41,990 bases of DNA from NCBI GenBank assembly GCA_937922595.1, contig CALAIY010000114.1, positions 1-41,990 of the forward strand. Direction: 5' to 3'. Positions 32,262 to 40,947 of the stretch are shown one piece after another; within the stretch, counting starts at the first letter, position 1; each line of letters begins with the position of its first letter. Position numbers and translations under genes: made by a program. A model generated the notes under the pieces. The model was not told the DNA's origin. It searched no databases and saw nothing but the letters and a program-made list of their open reading frames with translations. Source of the stretch: an uncultured Verrucomicrobiales bacterium (GTDB taxonomy: Bacteria; Verrucomicrobiota; Verrucomicrobiia; Verrucomicrobiales; DEV007).

Positions 32262-33614
32262 CTATTCCTCTACCGGAGTGCTGGGAACAGCAGGAGCCGG
32301 GGGAGCAGGTGGTGGCGCTGGAGCGTCGTCGAGAGTCGGCTTGCTTAGCGGCTCGCCGCCGGGAGGAGCCGGAGGTGGTGGGAGAAGGAGGGCTTCGCCA
32401 TCGATCGGGGTCATGAGATCAATCTCGGAATTCGATGGAAGTGCGGGCTCTTCGATGGCCTCGAAGACGGGGATTGCCTTCTTTTTGCTTCCGGTGCGCA
32501 TCTTGGGCTTTTTCTTCATCCGGTGAAGCGCTGGGGCAGGCGGTCCAAGGTAATCTTTGCGGCCTTTGACGTTTGAAGTCGCGGCGACCATGAGATCGGT
32601 TGCGGAGGCAATGTCCGGCGCTGCCGAAACGGCTTCTGGATCAGCGGACGCGATATCGGCAAGGCGCTCACGAGCTTCGCCAAATTTATTTGAAGAGGGG
32701 GTGCGAGCGACTTCCGAGTAGTAAATGGCAGCGGCTTTGAGCTGCCCCTGTTTCTCGTAGTAGCGGGCGATTTCGAAGCTTTTCTCGGCTGATGATTCGT
32801 CGATTGCGGCACGCTTCGTAAGGAGATCGTTGTCGGTATCGCCGGGGTTGGTGAGGAGGAATTCTTCTACGGCATCATCTGCGGCAGTGAGGTTTTCGGC
32901 ATCGTAGGATCCACCTTCGACTTCCTCGAAGCTCATATTGGCGATGGCGAGTTGGGCGTCGCGTGCTTGGCGGGTTCCCGCGAAGTCATCGACTACTTGC
33001 TGGTAGGCGTTTCGGGCGAGGCGAATGTCGCGGTCGCGCTCGTAGACTTCACCGATGGAATAGAGTGCTTGGGGTGCGGTCGCTGCGCGGGGGGCGTTGC
33101 TGATGACCGATTGGTACATTTCGATGATCCGGCTGGATTCGAGACGGCGGCTGATTCCGAGCCACTTCACTTTGGCTCCATCTTTTGCACTATTAGCGAT
33201 GGTGAACTGGCGATCGAGAGCGGTGCGGAAATTGGCTCCGGTCTTGTAAGTATCGATGAAGTCCTGATAGGCTTCGAAGGCTGAGGAAATTTTGCCCTGG
33301 CTCTCGTAGAGGCCGCCGAGGCGGAAGGCGGCGGTGGCGGCAGAGCTGGTGAGTGGGTAGCGCGCTTTGACGCGCTTGTAGGTCTTGATGGCACTGCCGG
33401 TTTTTCCTTGCTCGGCGGCTTGCTCTGCTTGGGCGATCATGCCGGCAGCAGTATTGTCCTGTGCCTGGATTTCTTCGCGAGGTGGAAGTGTATCAGGATC
33501 GCTTTTATTAAAAAGCTTCTTCAGGAAGGCATCGCTATCGGGCATCGTCACGACGAGTGTCGTGGCAACGAGGACGGTGGCCATGGGGAGGGGAGAGAAA
33601 CGCGGAGTTTTCAC
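32262..33614 (-). CDS. bamD: BamD-like outer-membrane assembly TPR protein with proline-rich tail
   Basis: Starting at GTG 33614, this 450-residue protein has a short signal-like N-terminus (MKTPRFSPLPMATVLVATTL). TPR-type repeats follow to about 350, with YKRVKARYPLTSSAATAAFR, ALYSIGEVYERDRDIRLARN and YYEKQGQLKAAAIYYSEV. A disordered lysine- and proline-rich tail of about 90 residues ends the protein. The repeat layout resembles BamD/YfiO, part of the Bam complex that folds outer-membrane beta-barrels. There is no clear lipobox, so anchoring is uncertain, and the tail is unusual for BamD. ATG 33584 is an alternative start but would shorten the signal. Confidence 0.75.
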   Translation of the reverse strand: MKTPRFSPLPMATVLVATTLVVTMPDSDAFLKKLFNKSDPDTLPPREEIQAQDNTAAGMIAQAEQAAEQGKTGSAIKTYKRVKARYPLTSSAATAAFRLGGLYESQGKISSAFEAYQDFIDTYKTGANFRTALDRQFTIANSAKDGAKVKWLGISRRLESSRIIEMYQSVISNAPRAATAPQALYSIGEVYERDRDIRLARNAYQQVVDDFAGTRQARDAQLAIANMSFEEVEGGSYDAENLTAADDAVEEFLLTNPGDTDNDLLTKRAAIDESSAEKSFEIARYYEKQGQLKAAAIYYSEVARTPSSNKFGEARERLADIASADPEAVSAAPDIASATDLMVAATSNVKGRKDYLGPPAPALHRMKKKPKMRTGSKKKAIPVFEAIEEPALPSNSEIDLMTPIDGEALLLPPPPAPPGGEPLSKPTLDDAPAPPPAPPAPAVPSTPVEE

Positions 33615-33698
33615 ATCGCAGACTAGGCTTTCCGCCCCGACCGTCAAGAGGCTGTTGCTCGACAACCTTAAGCATCTGGACACACTACCGGTTTCCCG

Positions 33699-34676
33699 AT
33701 GGCATTTACCAGCGAAACAGCCTGCTCCTACCTCGAACGCGCCGCCCAAGATGGGCGGCTAGCGCACGCTTATCTCATCACTGGAGGAAGCCAGGCGGAG
33801 CAGGAAGCTCTTGCGGCTAAGCTTCTTACCATTGCGACTGGTGAGCCTTTTGTGGATCTCGGTGATGCAGAGGACAAAGCCGTCACTATTGTGCGGCCAG
33901 AATCGAAAAGTAGGGTCATTAAAGTTGAGCAAATGCGGGCGATGGAAAAAACGCTCCATATGTCGGGAAAAGGGAGCCGGAAGATGGCGGTGGTGGTGGG
34001 AGCCGAGCGTTTGCGGGAAGCGGCGGCAAACGCGTTTCTCAAGACTTTGGAGGAGCCGCCTCAAGGGGTGATGATTCTTTTGCTCACGACGCAACCCGAG
34101 CAGCTTCTCACGACGATTCTTTCTCGCTGCATTCGCGTGCCTCTGATCACACGCAAGGTGATGCCAGCGCCAGAGGATCGGAGTGAAGATGAGGCCACGC
34201 TTCTAGATGTGCTCGATCAAGCTTCTGCTCAAAAGCCCTCGATGGCACTGGCGCTGAGCTTGAAAAATCAGTTTTCCGAGCTTCTCAAAACTCGGAAAAC
34301 GGCGCTGGGTAAGGAGAGCGATAAGCTTTACAAGGCGGAGGTGAAATCGCTGCAAAAGAAGGTCGATGATAGCTACTTCAAAGGTCGCGAGACGCATTAT
34401 AAAACTCTTGCTGAGTCGCGCTACATTCAGCAGCGGACGGCACTTCTGGGTGTCTTCGCGAGTTGGTTTGGCGATGCTCTTCGGCAGCTTCACCAATCGC
34501 CCGAGCTTGATCTCCCGGATTATGCTGGCGCGACAGAAAAGCTAGGCTCCGCTGCTGGCACGGAGGGAATGATGCGGAGATCGGAAGCTCTGGAAACGCT
34601 GCGCAGGCACCTCGATACGACAAATGTGAATGAGGCGCTGGCGCTTGATGTGGCGTTTTTGCGGATGTTTGGGTGA
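33699..34676 (+). CDS. holB: DNA polymerase III subunit delta' (clamp loader)
   Basis: This 325-residue protein is the delta' subunit of the clamp loader. It starts CSYLERAAQDGRLAHAYLITG, where the usual P-loop is replaced by GGSQAEQ as expected for delta', which does not hydrolyse ATP. The sensor region is clear: MRAMEKTLHMSGKGSRKMAV, then ANAFLKTLEEPPQGVMILLL and the TILSRCIRVPL arginine-finger region. The C-terminal part is helical. It is divergent from bamD with an 84-base gap. Confidence 0.9.
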   Translation: MAFTSETACSYLERAAQDGRLAHAYLITGGSQAEQEALAAKLLTIATGEPFVDLGDAEDKAVTIVRPESKSRVIKVEQMRAMEKTLHMSGKGSRKMAVVVGAERLREAAANAFLKTLEEPPQGVMILLLTTQPEQLLTTILSRCIRVPLITRKVMPAPEDRSEDEATLLDVLDQASAQKPSMALALSLKNQFSELLKTRKTALGKESDKLYKAEVKSLQKKVDDSYFKGRETHYKTLAESRYIQQRTALLGVFASWFGDALRQLHQSPELDLPDYAGATEKLGSAAGTEGMMRRSEALETLRRHLDTTNVNEALALDVAFLRMFG

Positions 34677-34695
34677 GGGGGAGCTTTGTGGGCTT

Positions 34696-35655
34696 TTACT
34701 CGCCGGGGATTTTTCGATCCTTTGGAATGATCTTTAGGATCATTGCTCGGTGGTCGCTGGCGGTGAACCAATCGGGAGAGTTGTCGATGTAGGATTCGTC
34801 TTGGTTTACTTCTGGGTAGAGGCCTTTTGAGACGAAGTTGTAATCGATTCGGGAGTAGACATCGGCGTAGCTCCAGTAGTGGGTCCAACGGTAGCCGTGG
34901 GAATCTGCGAGCGGGATGTCGCGGAGGTAGAGATCGGTGCCGAAGCGGCCTTGCAGGGCTTTTACGGGAGCTTCGGGGCGGTAGTCGTTGAAATCGCCGA
35001 AGACGAGTAGGTTTACCTCGGGGGCTTTTTTGAGGATTTTATCGGCGTGAGCGCGGACGATTTTGGCTTCCTCGCGGCGCATGATTGCTTGATCGGCGAC
35101 TTGAGTTTCGCGCTTGGATTTGAGGTGGGTGCCGAGGAGGCGGAGTTGGTAGCCGGGGGCGGGCTCCAGGGTGGCATCGAGGATGCCGCGTTTGAATTGG
35201 AGCTTCACCGGGCCGGCCATGTAGGTATCGGCGGTTTGGTGATCGGTCGCTAAGATCGGGTAGCGGGAGAGGAGGGCGACGTGGCGCACTGGATCGTAGC
35301 CTTCGGCTATGGTGGTGTGCGGGAGTGTGAGGCCTTTTTCTGCGAGACGTTTTTGAAGGTCTTCGACTTCAGCGACGCCAATTTCGGTGATTCCGAGGAC
35401 GTCCGGCTGGGCTTTGATGATGATGCGGACGACGGCGTCGAGTTCCTTCTCCGGCTTCGGAGCGTTTTCGATTTGTTCGCCTTTGATCCGGCGGTCCATC
35501 GCCAGGTAGTTCTTTACGTTGAAGGAAAGAACGGTGACCGGGGGTGGGTCTGTGGCGAGAAGGGAGGTGGGCGCGGCGAGGAACAGTGCCGCGAGCGAGG
35601 CGGCAAGTGTACGGATCCTTTTAGGACGCTGCGGGAGCTGAATCGGAATCAGCAT
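34696..35655 (-). CDS. Endonuclease/exonuclease/phosphatase (EEP) family exported protein
   Basis: This 319-residue protein starts with a basic, hydrophobic signal peptide (about 5-33, RIRTLAASLAALFLAAPTSL) and then carries EEP-fold motifs: TVLSFNVKNYL, DVLGITEIGVAEV with the metal-binding Glu, LLGTHLKSK, LLVFGDFNDYRP and the final ASDHRAMILKI. The fold covers nucleases and phosphodiesterases of lipids or nucleic acids, so the substrate is open. ATG 35655 lies 35 bases inside the end of the upstream tatA-like gene, which implies coupled translation. The export signal is Sec-like; no twin arginine was seen. Confidence 0.85.
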   Translation of the reverse strand: MLIPIQLPQRPKRIRTLAASLAALFLAAPTSLLATDPPPVTVLSFNVKNYLAMDRRIKGEQIENAPKPEKELDAVVRIIIKAQPDVLGITEIGVAEVEDLQKRLAEKGLTLPHTTIAEGYDPVRHVALLSRYPILATDHQTADTYMAGPVKLQFKRGILDATLEPAPGYQLRLLGTHLKSKRETQVADQAIMRREEAKIVRAHADKILKKAPEVNLLVFGDFNDYRPEAPVKALQGRFGTDLYLRDIPLADSHGYRWTHYWSYADVYSRIDYNFVSKGLYPEVNQDESYIDNSPDWFTASDHRAMILKIIPKDRKIPGE

Positions 35656-35947
35656 TCGGGGAAACCGTGGTGTCCTTTTTGGGAGTTTCGGCGGGAGCCG
35701 TGGAGACTTCGAGGCGACGCTCTTTGGGTGGCTTGATGACTTTTTTGATTTCTTCTTTTTCCGCGTCGAGCTCGGCCATGTGGAGTTCGCGTTCGAATTC
35801 ATCACGAGCTTTTTTGAATTCACCCATGCTTTGGCCGATTCCACGGGCGAGGCCGGGAAGCTTTTTCGCGCCGAAGAGGAGGAGGGCGAGCACGAAGATC
35901 ATGGCCATCTCTGGGCCACCGAGGTTGATGAATGCGAGAGCGTTCAT
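35621..35947 (-). CDS. tatA: Sec-independent translocase TatA/E component, longer copy
   Basis: This 108-residue protein has an N-terminal membrane segment (about 8-26) with GGPEMAMIFVLALLLFGAKK, then the amphipathic LPGLARGIGQSMGEFKKARD helix that is the mark of TatA-type Tat components. A charged tail with KPPKERRLEVSTAPAE ends the protein. TatA oligomers form the pore that moves folded proteins across the inner membrane. ATG 35947 was chosen because it begins just before the membrane segment. It follows a second tatA by 13 bases and overlaps the EEP gene. No tatC is in view. Confidence 0.85.
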   Translation of the reverse strand: MNALAFINLGGPEMAMIFVLALLLFGAKKLPGLARGIGQSMGEFKKARDEFERELHMAELDAEKEEIKKVIKPPKERRLEVSTAPAETPKKDTTVSPNADSDSAPAAS

Positions 35948-35960
35948 GGGAGAGGGGGGG

Positions 35961-36188
35961 CTAGGAAGCGGATTTGTCGTCGGAAGAAGGAAGCGGCTTG
36001 GATGCGGCTTCGGTCTTCTCGCTTTCGGCGTCGAGATCGGTGCGAGCTTTTTTGAACTCAACGATGGATTCGCCGACGCCACGCGCGAGGGCGGGGAGCT
36101 TCTTTGCTCCGAAGAGCAGAACAAGAAGAACGACGACAATGATGCCTTCGGGAACGCCAATAAATGCGAGTGGGAATGAGAGAAGCAT
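35961..36188 (-). CDS. tatA: Sec-independent translocase TatA component, short copy
   Basis: This 75-residue protein has a membrane segment (about 5-25, IGVPEGIIVVVLLVLLFGAK) and the amphipathic LPALARGVGESIVEFKKART helix, then a short charged tail. It is the typical size of TatA. It shares FGAKKLP and LARG with the next gene, so the two are probably an old duplication. It is divergent from hrpB with an 81-base gap. Confidence 0.85.
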   Translation of the reverse strand: MLLSFPLAFIGVPEGIIVVVLLVLLFGAKKLPALARGVGESIVEFKKARTDLDAESEKTEAASKPLPSSDDKSAS

Positions 36189-36269
36189 TAGGTAAATAGT
36201 ATGGGGGAGATGATACGTTGCGGCAAAAGAAAGTTTGTCAGCGATTGTGGAGGCGGTTTAACGGGGGGG

Positions 36270-38822
36270 ATGCCTATGCCGAACCCCCGAGACTTGCCAA
36301 TTTATGGGGTGGAGGACGCTTTGGTGACGGCGCTGGAGAAACACGGGCGTGCGGTGGTGGAGGCTCCTACGGGATCGGGGAAATCGACGCAGGTGCCGCA
36401 GATGCTTTTGGATCGAGGGGTGGTGCCGGAGGGGAAAGAGGTGGTGGTGCTGGAGCCGCGCCGGATTGCGGCGCGGATGCTAGCCCGGCGGGTGGCGGGT
36501 GAGCGTGGGGGAAAGGTAGGGGGCGAGATCGGCTATGTGGTGCGATTCGAGCGGCAGGTGTCGCGGGAGACTCGGGTGCGGTTTGTCACGGAGGGGGTGC
36601 TTTTGCGGGAGATGCAGGATGATCCGGAGCTTTCGCGGATTGGGGCGGTCGTCTTTGATGAATTTCATGAGCGGCATTTGCATGGGGATATTTCGCTGGC
36701 GCGGGTGCTGGGATTAGTGGAGGGCGCGCGGCCTGATTTGAAGGCGGTGGTGATGTCGGCAACTTTGGATACGGGCGGGCTTCAGGAGTATCTGGGAGGG
36801 GAAGGGCTGTGTCCGCTGGTGCGATGTGAGGGGCGGACGTTTCCGGTGACGGTGAAGTTTGCGCCGCCGCGGGCGGGGGTGGATCGGACGCTGCCGGAGC
36901 AGGTGGCGCGCGCGGTGAAGGAGGCCGTTTCCGGCGGAGCCGAGGCTGCGGGGGATGTGCTGGTATTTCTTCCCGGGACGTATGAGATCAAAAAAACGGT
37001 GGGGCTAATCGAACAGAAAGGGTGGGCTCCAGGGTATGATGTGCTGCCGCTGTACGGGGAGCTTCCGCCAGCGGCACAGGATGCGGCGGTACGCGATGGC
37101 GGAAGGCCGAAGGTGGTAGTGGCGACGAATGTGGCCGAGACTTCGCTGACGATTCCGGGCGTGCGCACGGTGATCGATTCGGGGCTGGCTCGAGCGGCGG
37201 CTTATGATGCGAATCGCGGAATCAATACGCTGACGATCCAGAAAATTTCCAAAGCCGCGGCGGAGCAGCGAGCGGGGCGTGCGGGACGGGTGGCACCAGG
37301 CACGGCGATTCGGCTGTGGAATGAGCGCGATCACGCGGCGCGGCGGGATCGCGAACTGGCTGAGGTGCGGCGAATGGATTTGGCGGAAGTGGTGCTCACT
37401 CTGAAATTGGCGGGGGTGCATGATATTCGTGCATTTCGCTGGCTGGAGCCGCCGGAGGAAAACGCGCTTACGCGGGCGCTTGATTTATTGGTGCAGCTTG
37501 GGGCGATTGAATCTCACGATGGTGAGCCTACGGAAATTGGTCGCACGATGGCGCGCTTTCCGCTTCATCCGCGTGAATCGCGTGTGTTGGTAGAGGCGGC
37601 GGGGTGTGGGTGTCTCTACGAGGCGGTGATTGCGGTGGCGATGCTTCAAGGTCGTCCGTTATTTCGTCGGAACCAGAAAGGCGATCGCAAGGGGGCGGGG
37701 GCATTTGGGGATCGGGATGATGATTCGGATTTCCGCGCGAAGATTCGTGCTTACCAGTTTGCCGAAGGCAAACGCTTCGATCTGCGGGCGTGCGATGAAT
37801 ACGGGGTGAATGCGGGAGCGGCTCGCGAGGCTTCCGCACTCGTGCGGCAGATTGAGCGACTGTGCGATCGCAGTGGGCTGGCGGGGGAATCGGCGCATCC
37901 GGATTTGCTACCTCGCGCGTTGCTTGCGGGATTTCCCGATCATGTGGCGGTGCGGACGGCGAAGGGAAGTGCCGCCTTCGATCTCACGGGAGGGCGGCGG
38001 GGGCGTGCTGCGGAGGATTCCCTTGTGAAAAATGCGCAGCTCGTAGTGGCGGCTGAGATTGCCGAGGTGGAGGGGCGGGAGGTGCGCACGCTGCTCAATG
38101 ATCTTTCCGAAATTCAAGAGGTGTGGCTTCAGGAAATTTTTCCTGGAAGTTTTCACGAAACGAGCGAGCCGGAGTGGGATTCGACACAGCGTCGAGTGGT
38201 CGCGCGTACAGCGCGGTGTTTCCAAGATCTTGTATTAGAATCCCGTGAGCGTGGAGAGCCGGATCGAGATAAGGCTGCGGCGATCCTTGGGGAGCGCGTG
38301 GCGGCGGGGGAGCTGGTCTTAAAAAAATGGGATCATTCGGTGGATCAATGGATCGCTCGGGTAAACTGCCTTGCTGAGTGGATGCCCGAATTGGAGATTC
38401 CACCGGTGACGGAGGAAGATCGGGCGTTTCTGATGGCGGAAGTGTGTGCCGGGGCGAAAAGCTACAAGGAGATTAAAGAGCGTTCGCCGTGGCCTGCGCT
38501 GAAGAGTTGGCTTTCGGAGATGCAGCGGTCGTCACTGGAAAGTTATGCACCGGAGCGAGTGACGTTTTCCAATGGGCGTGATGCGAAGGTGACTTACACG
38601 GAAGGTCAGGCGCCCAAGGCAAAGATGATTCTTCAGCGTCTCTATGATGTGAATGAGAACCCCACTGTGGCGGGAGGAAATGTGGTCGTGGTGGTCGAGC
38701 TGCTCACTCCCGCGCAGCGACCAGCGCAGACGACGGGAGATTTGGGCACGTTTTGGAAGACGAGCTACGAAGGGGTGAAAAAGGAACTCAAGGGGCGCTA
38801 CCCGAAGCACGAGTGGCGGTAG
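36270..38822 (+). CDS. hrpB: ATP-dependent helicase HrpB
   Basis: This protein of about 850 residues is the DEAH-type helicase HrpB. It has motif I GSGKST (about 35-40), motif Ia VVVLEPRRIAARMLARRV, motif II DEFH (near 130, in VVFDEFHERHLHGD), SAT (motif III, VVMSATLDT) and motif VI EQRAGRAGR. The C-terminal HrpB_C region ends in PAQTTGDLGTFWKTSYEGVK and GRYPKHEWR. E. coli HrpB is about 820 residues. The start is not certain: ATG 36270 is preferred, ATG 36276 and an open frame from 36201 are alternatives. Its cellular role is poorly known beyond RNA helicase activity in related proteins. Confidence 0.93.
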   Translation: MPMPNPRDLPIYGVEDALVTALEKHGRAVVEAPTGSGKSTQVPQMLLDRGVVPEGKEVVVLEPRRIAARMLARRVAGERGGKVGGEIGYVVRFERQVSRETRVRFVTEGVLLREMQDDPELSRIGAVVFDEFHERHLHGDISLARVLGLVEGARPDLKAVVMSATLDTGGLQEYLGGEGLCPLVRCEGRTFPVTVKFAPPRAGVDRTLPEQVARAVKEAVSGGAEAAGDVLVFLPGTYEIKKTVGLIEQKGWAPGYDVLPLYGELPPAAQDAAVRDGGRPKVVVATNVAETSLTIPGVRTVIDSGLARAAAYDANRGINTLTIQKISKAAAEQRAGRAGRVAPGTAIRLWNERDHAARRDRELAEVRRMDLAEVVLTLKLAGVHDIRAFRWLEPPEENALTRALDLLVQLGAIESHDGEPTEIGRTMARFPLHPRESRVLVEAAGCGCLYEAVIAVAMLQGRPLFRRNQKGDRKGAGAFGDRDDDSDFRAKIRAYQFAEGKRFDLRACDEYGVNAGAAREASALVRQIERLCDRSGLAGESAHPDLLPRALLAGFPDHVAVRTAKGSAAFDLTGGRRGRAAEDSLVKNAQLVVAAEIAEVEGREVRTLLNDLSEIQEVWLQEIFPGSFHETSEPEWDSTQRRVVARTARCFQDLVLESRERGEPDRDKAAAILGERVAAGELVLKKWDHSVDQWIARVNCLAEWMPELEIPPVTEEDRAFLMAEVCAGAKSYKEIKERSPWPALKSWLSEMQRSSLESYAPERVTFSNGRDAKVTYTEGQAPKAKMILQRLYDVNENPTVAGGNVVVVVELLTPAQRPAQTTGDLGTFWKTSYEGVKKELKGRYPKHEWR

Positions 38823-38844
38823 CATCTTGCCGAATGAGGAGGAT

Positions 38845-39753
38845 TTAGTATCCGCCGGTGTCCGCTCCATTTCCGCCAGTGAAGAGCGCCAGGGAAGTGA
38901 CAAACAGGGCGATACTGGGGAGGACGGTTTTGGAGAGTTTGCGGTTTTCGGCGATGCTGGGATGGATCGCAGCGAGAGCTGGGAGGATCGATCCTAGAGC
39001 AAGGAAAGTAAGGCCGAGTGGGGTAGGGGGATTGGTGGCGGCGGCTCCGAAGTAGAGGAGGGTTGCCGTGGCGAAGAGACCAAAGAAAAGGCCATAGGTA
39101 AGAGTGAGGCGAATTTTTCGAGAGCCGATAAAGGTGAAGGCTAAGCCGACAAGGGAAACGCCAATGAAGGCCCCATAATTGCTCGCGCCACTAATGCTCG
39201 TAGCACGGAGGGCAATGTAGGCGGCTACCGGGACGGTGTGGGCGAGGGCGGTGAGAAAGACATCAATGGCTTCGAGGCGCCAGGCGAGGAAGGCATAGGC
39301 CGTGGCAATGAGAAAGGCTCCAGAGGAAAGCGCGGTGATGATTATCCATTTCTGAGTGGGGGTTTCTCCATCAGAGAAGAAGTAGGCAAAGCCTTGGAGG
39401 GAGAGGACAATGGCGGCGATACCAAGGACGCTAATGACGGTGCTATCGGCGGATTCTGGAAAACCGAAAAGCGCTGCGACCAGGAGGTAGAGAAGGACGG
39501 CTGCGCAGGCGTAGCCGATCCAGTGAAGGGAGTCGCTACGGGTAGCAAAGAGAGGCCAGCCGTGGGCGAGGATGAGGGCGGCGGCGAGGGCAATCGCGAG
39601 GCCAGCAATGTCCCACCGACTGCCGTGAGTATCAGAGAATAGGCTGCGCTTCTTCGTGCGAAACCACGCGAGGTAGAACGTGATGGCCGCAACGAGCGAC
39701 GCGATGGCTGGAGGCAGGGCGGTCTCGGTGAGGAAGCTGGGCTCGAAGTTCAT
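38845..39753 (-). CDS. Hypothetical polytopic membrane protein
   Basis: This 302-residue protein has about eight or nine hydrophobic segments from residue 14 to the end, such as AIASLVAAITFYLAWF, IAGLAIALAAALILAHGW, VISVLGIAAIVLSLQGFAYF and TYGLFFGLFATATLLYFGAA. No known transporter or enzyme motif was recognised, and the loops are short. ATG 39753 begins the frame and precedes the first segment. It follows the NahK-like kinase gene on the same strand, 30 bases downstream, so the two may share a transcript. A transport or sensing role is possible but not shown. Confidence 0.7.
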   Translation of the reverse strand: MNFEPSFLTETALPPAIASLVAAITFYLAWFRTKKRSLFSDTHGSRWDIAGLAIALAAALILAHGWPLFATRSDSLHWIGYACAAVLLYLLVAALFGFPESADSTVISVLGIAAIVLSLQGFAYFFSDGETPTQKWIIITALSSGAFLIATAYAFLAWRLEAIDVFLTALAHTVPVAAYIALRATSISGASNYGAFIGVSLVGLAFTFIGSRKIRLTLTYGLFFGLFATATLLYFGAAATNPPTPLGLTFLALGSILPALAAIHPSIAENRKLSKTVLPSIALFVTSLALFTGGNGADTGGY

Positions 39754-39783
39754 TTAGGTTTCGCTTTGATACGGGGAGCGTAT

Positions 39784-40839
39784 TTAAGCGCGGGCGACGG
39801 TGGTTTCGAGCGAAGCGAGGTTTTCCCGAAAGGATTTGGCGAGGTGAAGTTGGGCGACGCCACGGTCGAGATTGTGAGTCGGGCGGGCGACCGCAAAATA
39901 GGCGTCGCCGAGAAGGTAATCGGTGAGGAAGCGGAGCGCGAGTTCGTAGGAAATCACGGCTCCAGAGATCGGGAGCGCCGCACGCTCTTCCGGGATGAGT
40001 AAGTCTCCACATCCACGGATGAAGCCTTTGGCGAGAGCCGCAAAGAGATCCGGATCGACGCAAACTTTGGAAAGATCGGTCTCATCTTCAGGGGCAGGAT
40101 TAGCCGCAGAGCGAACGAGGTCGCCGAAGTCGAAAGGAACGAGGCCGGGCATGAGCGTATCGAGATCGACGACGCAGAGACCGTTCCCCGTCGTAGCGTC
40201 CAGGAGGACGTTGTTGATCTTAGTATCGTAGTGAATAGCGCGGATTGGGAGACCGCTATCCGTGAGCGCCGTGGCAATCGGCTCAAGCTCTTTGATCGCA
40301 GGAAGGTGGGCCGCGATAGAATCGGCGCGGCCGGCTGGATTGGCTGCGAGAGCCTCATTGAAGTCTGCCAGACGTGTGGGGGTGTGATGAAACCCCGGAA
40401 TCGTCTCGTGGAGAGTCGTGGGATCAAGCGTGCCCAAGTGGCGTTGGAATTCGCCAAATGTGTGCGCGACCTGGTAAGCCACTTCGGCATCCGGCGCGAC
40501 GTCGTGCGAAATCGTATCCGGGACGAAATGAAACGTGCGCCAAGTACCCTCAGTATCATCTCGGTGGAGGAAGTTTCTGCCGGAGGCAGGGACAGGTTGG
40601 AGAACACGGCGGTTAGAATCCGGCGAGCCATTGAGGGCGGTGCGAACGTGGGACGTGACGGTCACCAGATTTTCCATGACCTTATGCGGTTCCGGGAAAA
40701 CGGTCGTATTCAGCCGCTGATGAACAAGGCGGGTGCCATCCGAGTAGCGAGCAAGAAAAGTCTCATGAATATGCCCACTGCCGATAGCGGCAGCGGACTC
40801 AAGAGTAGCAGATGTAGGGGCAAGAAGGGGAGGAATCAC
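39784..40839 (-). CDS. Phosphotransferase-family sugar kinase, NahK-like
   Basis: This 351-residue protein has the aminoglycoside-phosphotransferase fold. It shows an N-terminal ATP-binding part (GSGHIHETFLARYSDGTRLV), the catalytic HYDTKINNVLLD (H-x-D-x-x-x-x-N) and the metal-binding VVDLDTLMPGLVPFDFGDLV. A late helical part (ISYELALRFLTDYLLGDAYF) follows. The combination INNVLLD, DLDTLMPGL and DFGD matches N-acetylhexosamine 1-kinases (NahK-like) more than antibiotic kinases. Such an enzyme makes GlcNAc- or GalNAc-1-phosphate from free sugar, which would fit the NagZ/NamZ sugar release elsewhere in the window. The start is a GTG at 40839. Confidence 0.72.
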   Translation of the reverse strand: MIPPLLAPTSATLESAAAIGSGHIHETFLARYSDGTRLVHQRLNTTVFPEPHKVMENLVTVTSHVRTALNGSPDSNRRVLQPVPASGRNFLHRDDTEGTWRTFHFVPDTISHDVAPDAEVAYQVAHTFGEFQRHLGTLDPTTLHETIPGFHHTPTRLADFNEALAANPAGRADSIAAHLPAIKELEPIATALTDSGLPIRAIHYDTKINNVLLDATTGNGLCVVDLDTLMPGLVPFDFGDLVRSAANPAPEDETDLSKVCVDPDLFAALAKGFIRGCGDLLIPEERAALPISGAVISYELALRFLTDYLLGDAYFAVARPTHNLDRGVAQLHLAKSFRENLASLETTVARA

Positions 40840-40947
40840 GGCAAGGGGGACACCGTGGGATAAGGGGAGGATGCGCGCTGGTCAATCGACGGCTGAAAAT
40901 TCCCGCTGAAATCGACCGGCGAGAAAGCGAGGCTTCATCATTCCGCA

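Noticed and set aside
35656-35844. Upstream extension of the EEP gene to 35844
   Set aside because: The added residues are basic nonsense read in another frame of the tatA-like gene; the signal peptide begins at ATG 35655.
35621-36188. Tandem genes as tatA plus tatB
   Set aside because: Both have the FGAKKLP hinge of TatA and lack the longer TatB helices, so two TatA-type genes is the simpler reading.
39784-40839. Aminoglycoside resistance kinase
   Set aside because: The fold is shared, but the DLDTLMPGL and INNVLLD blocks fit amino-sugar 1-kinases better and there is no resistance context.
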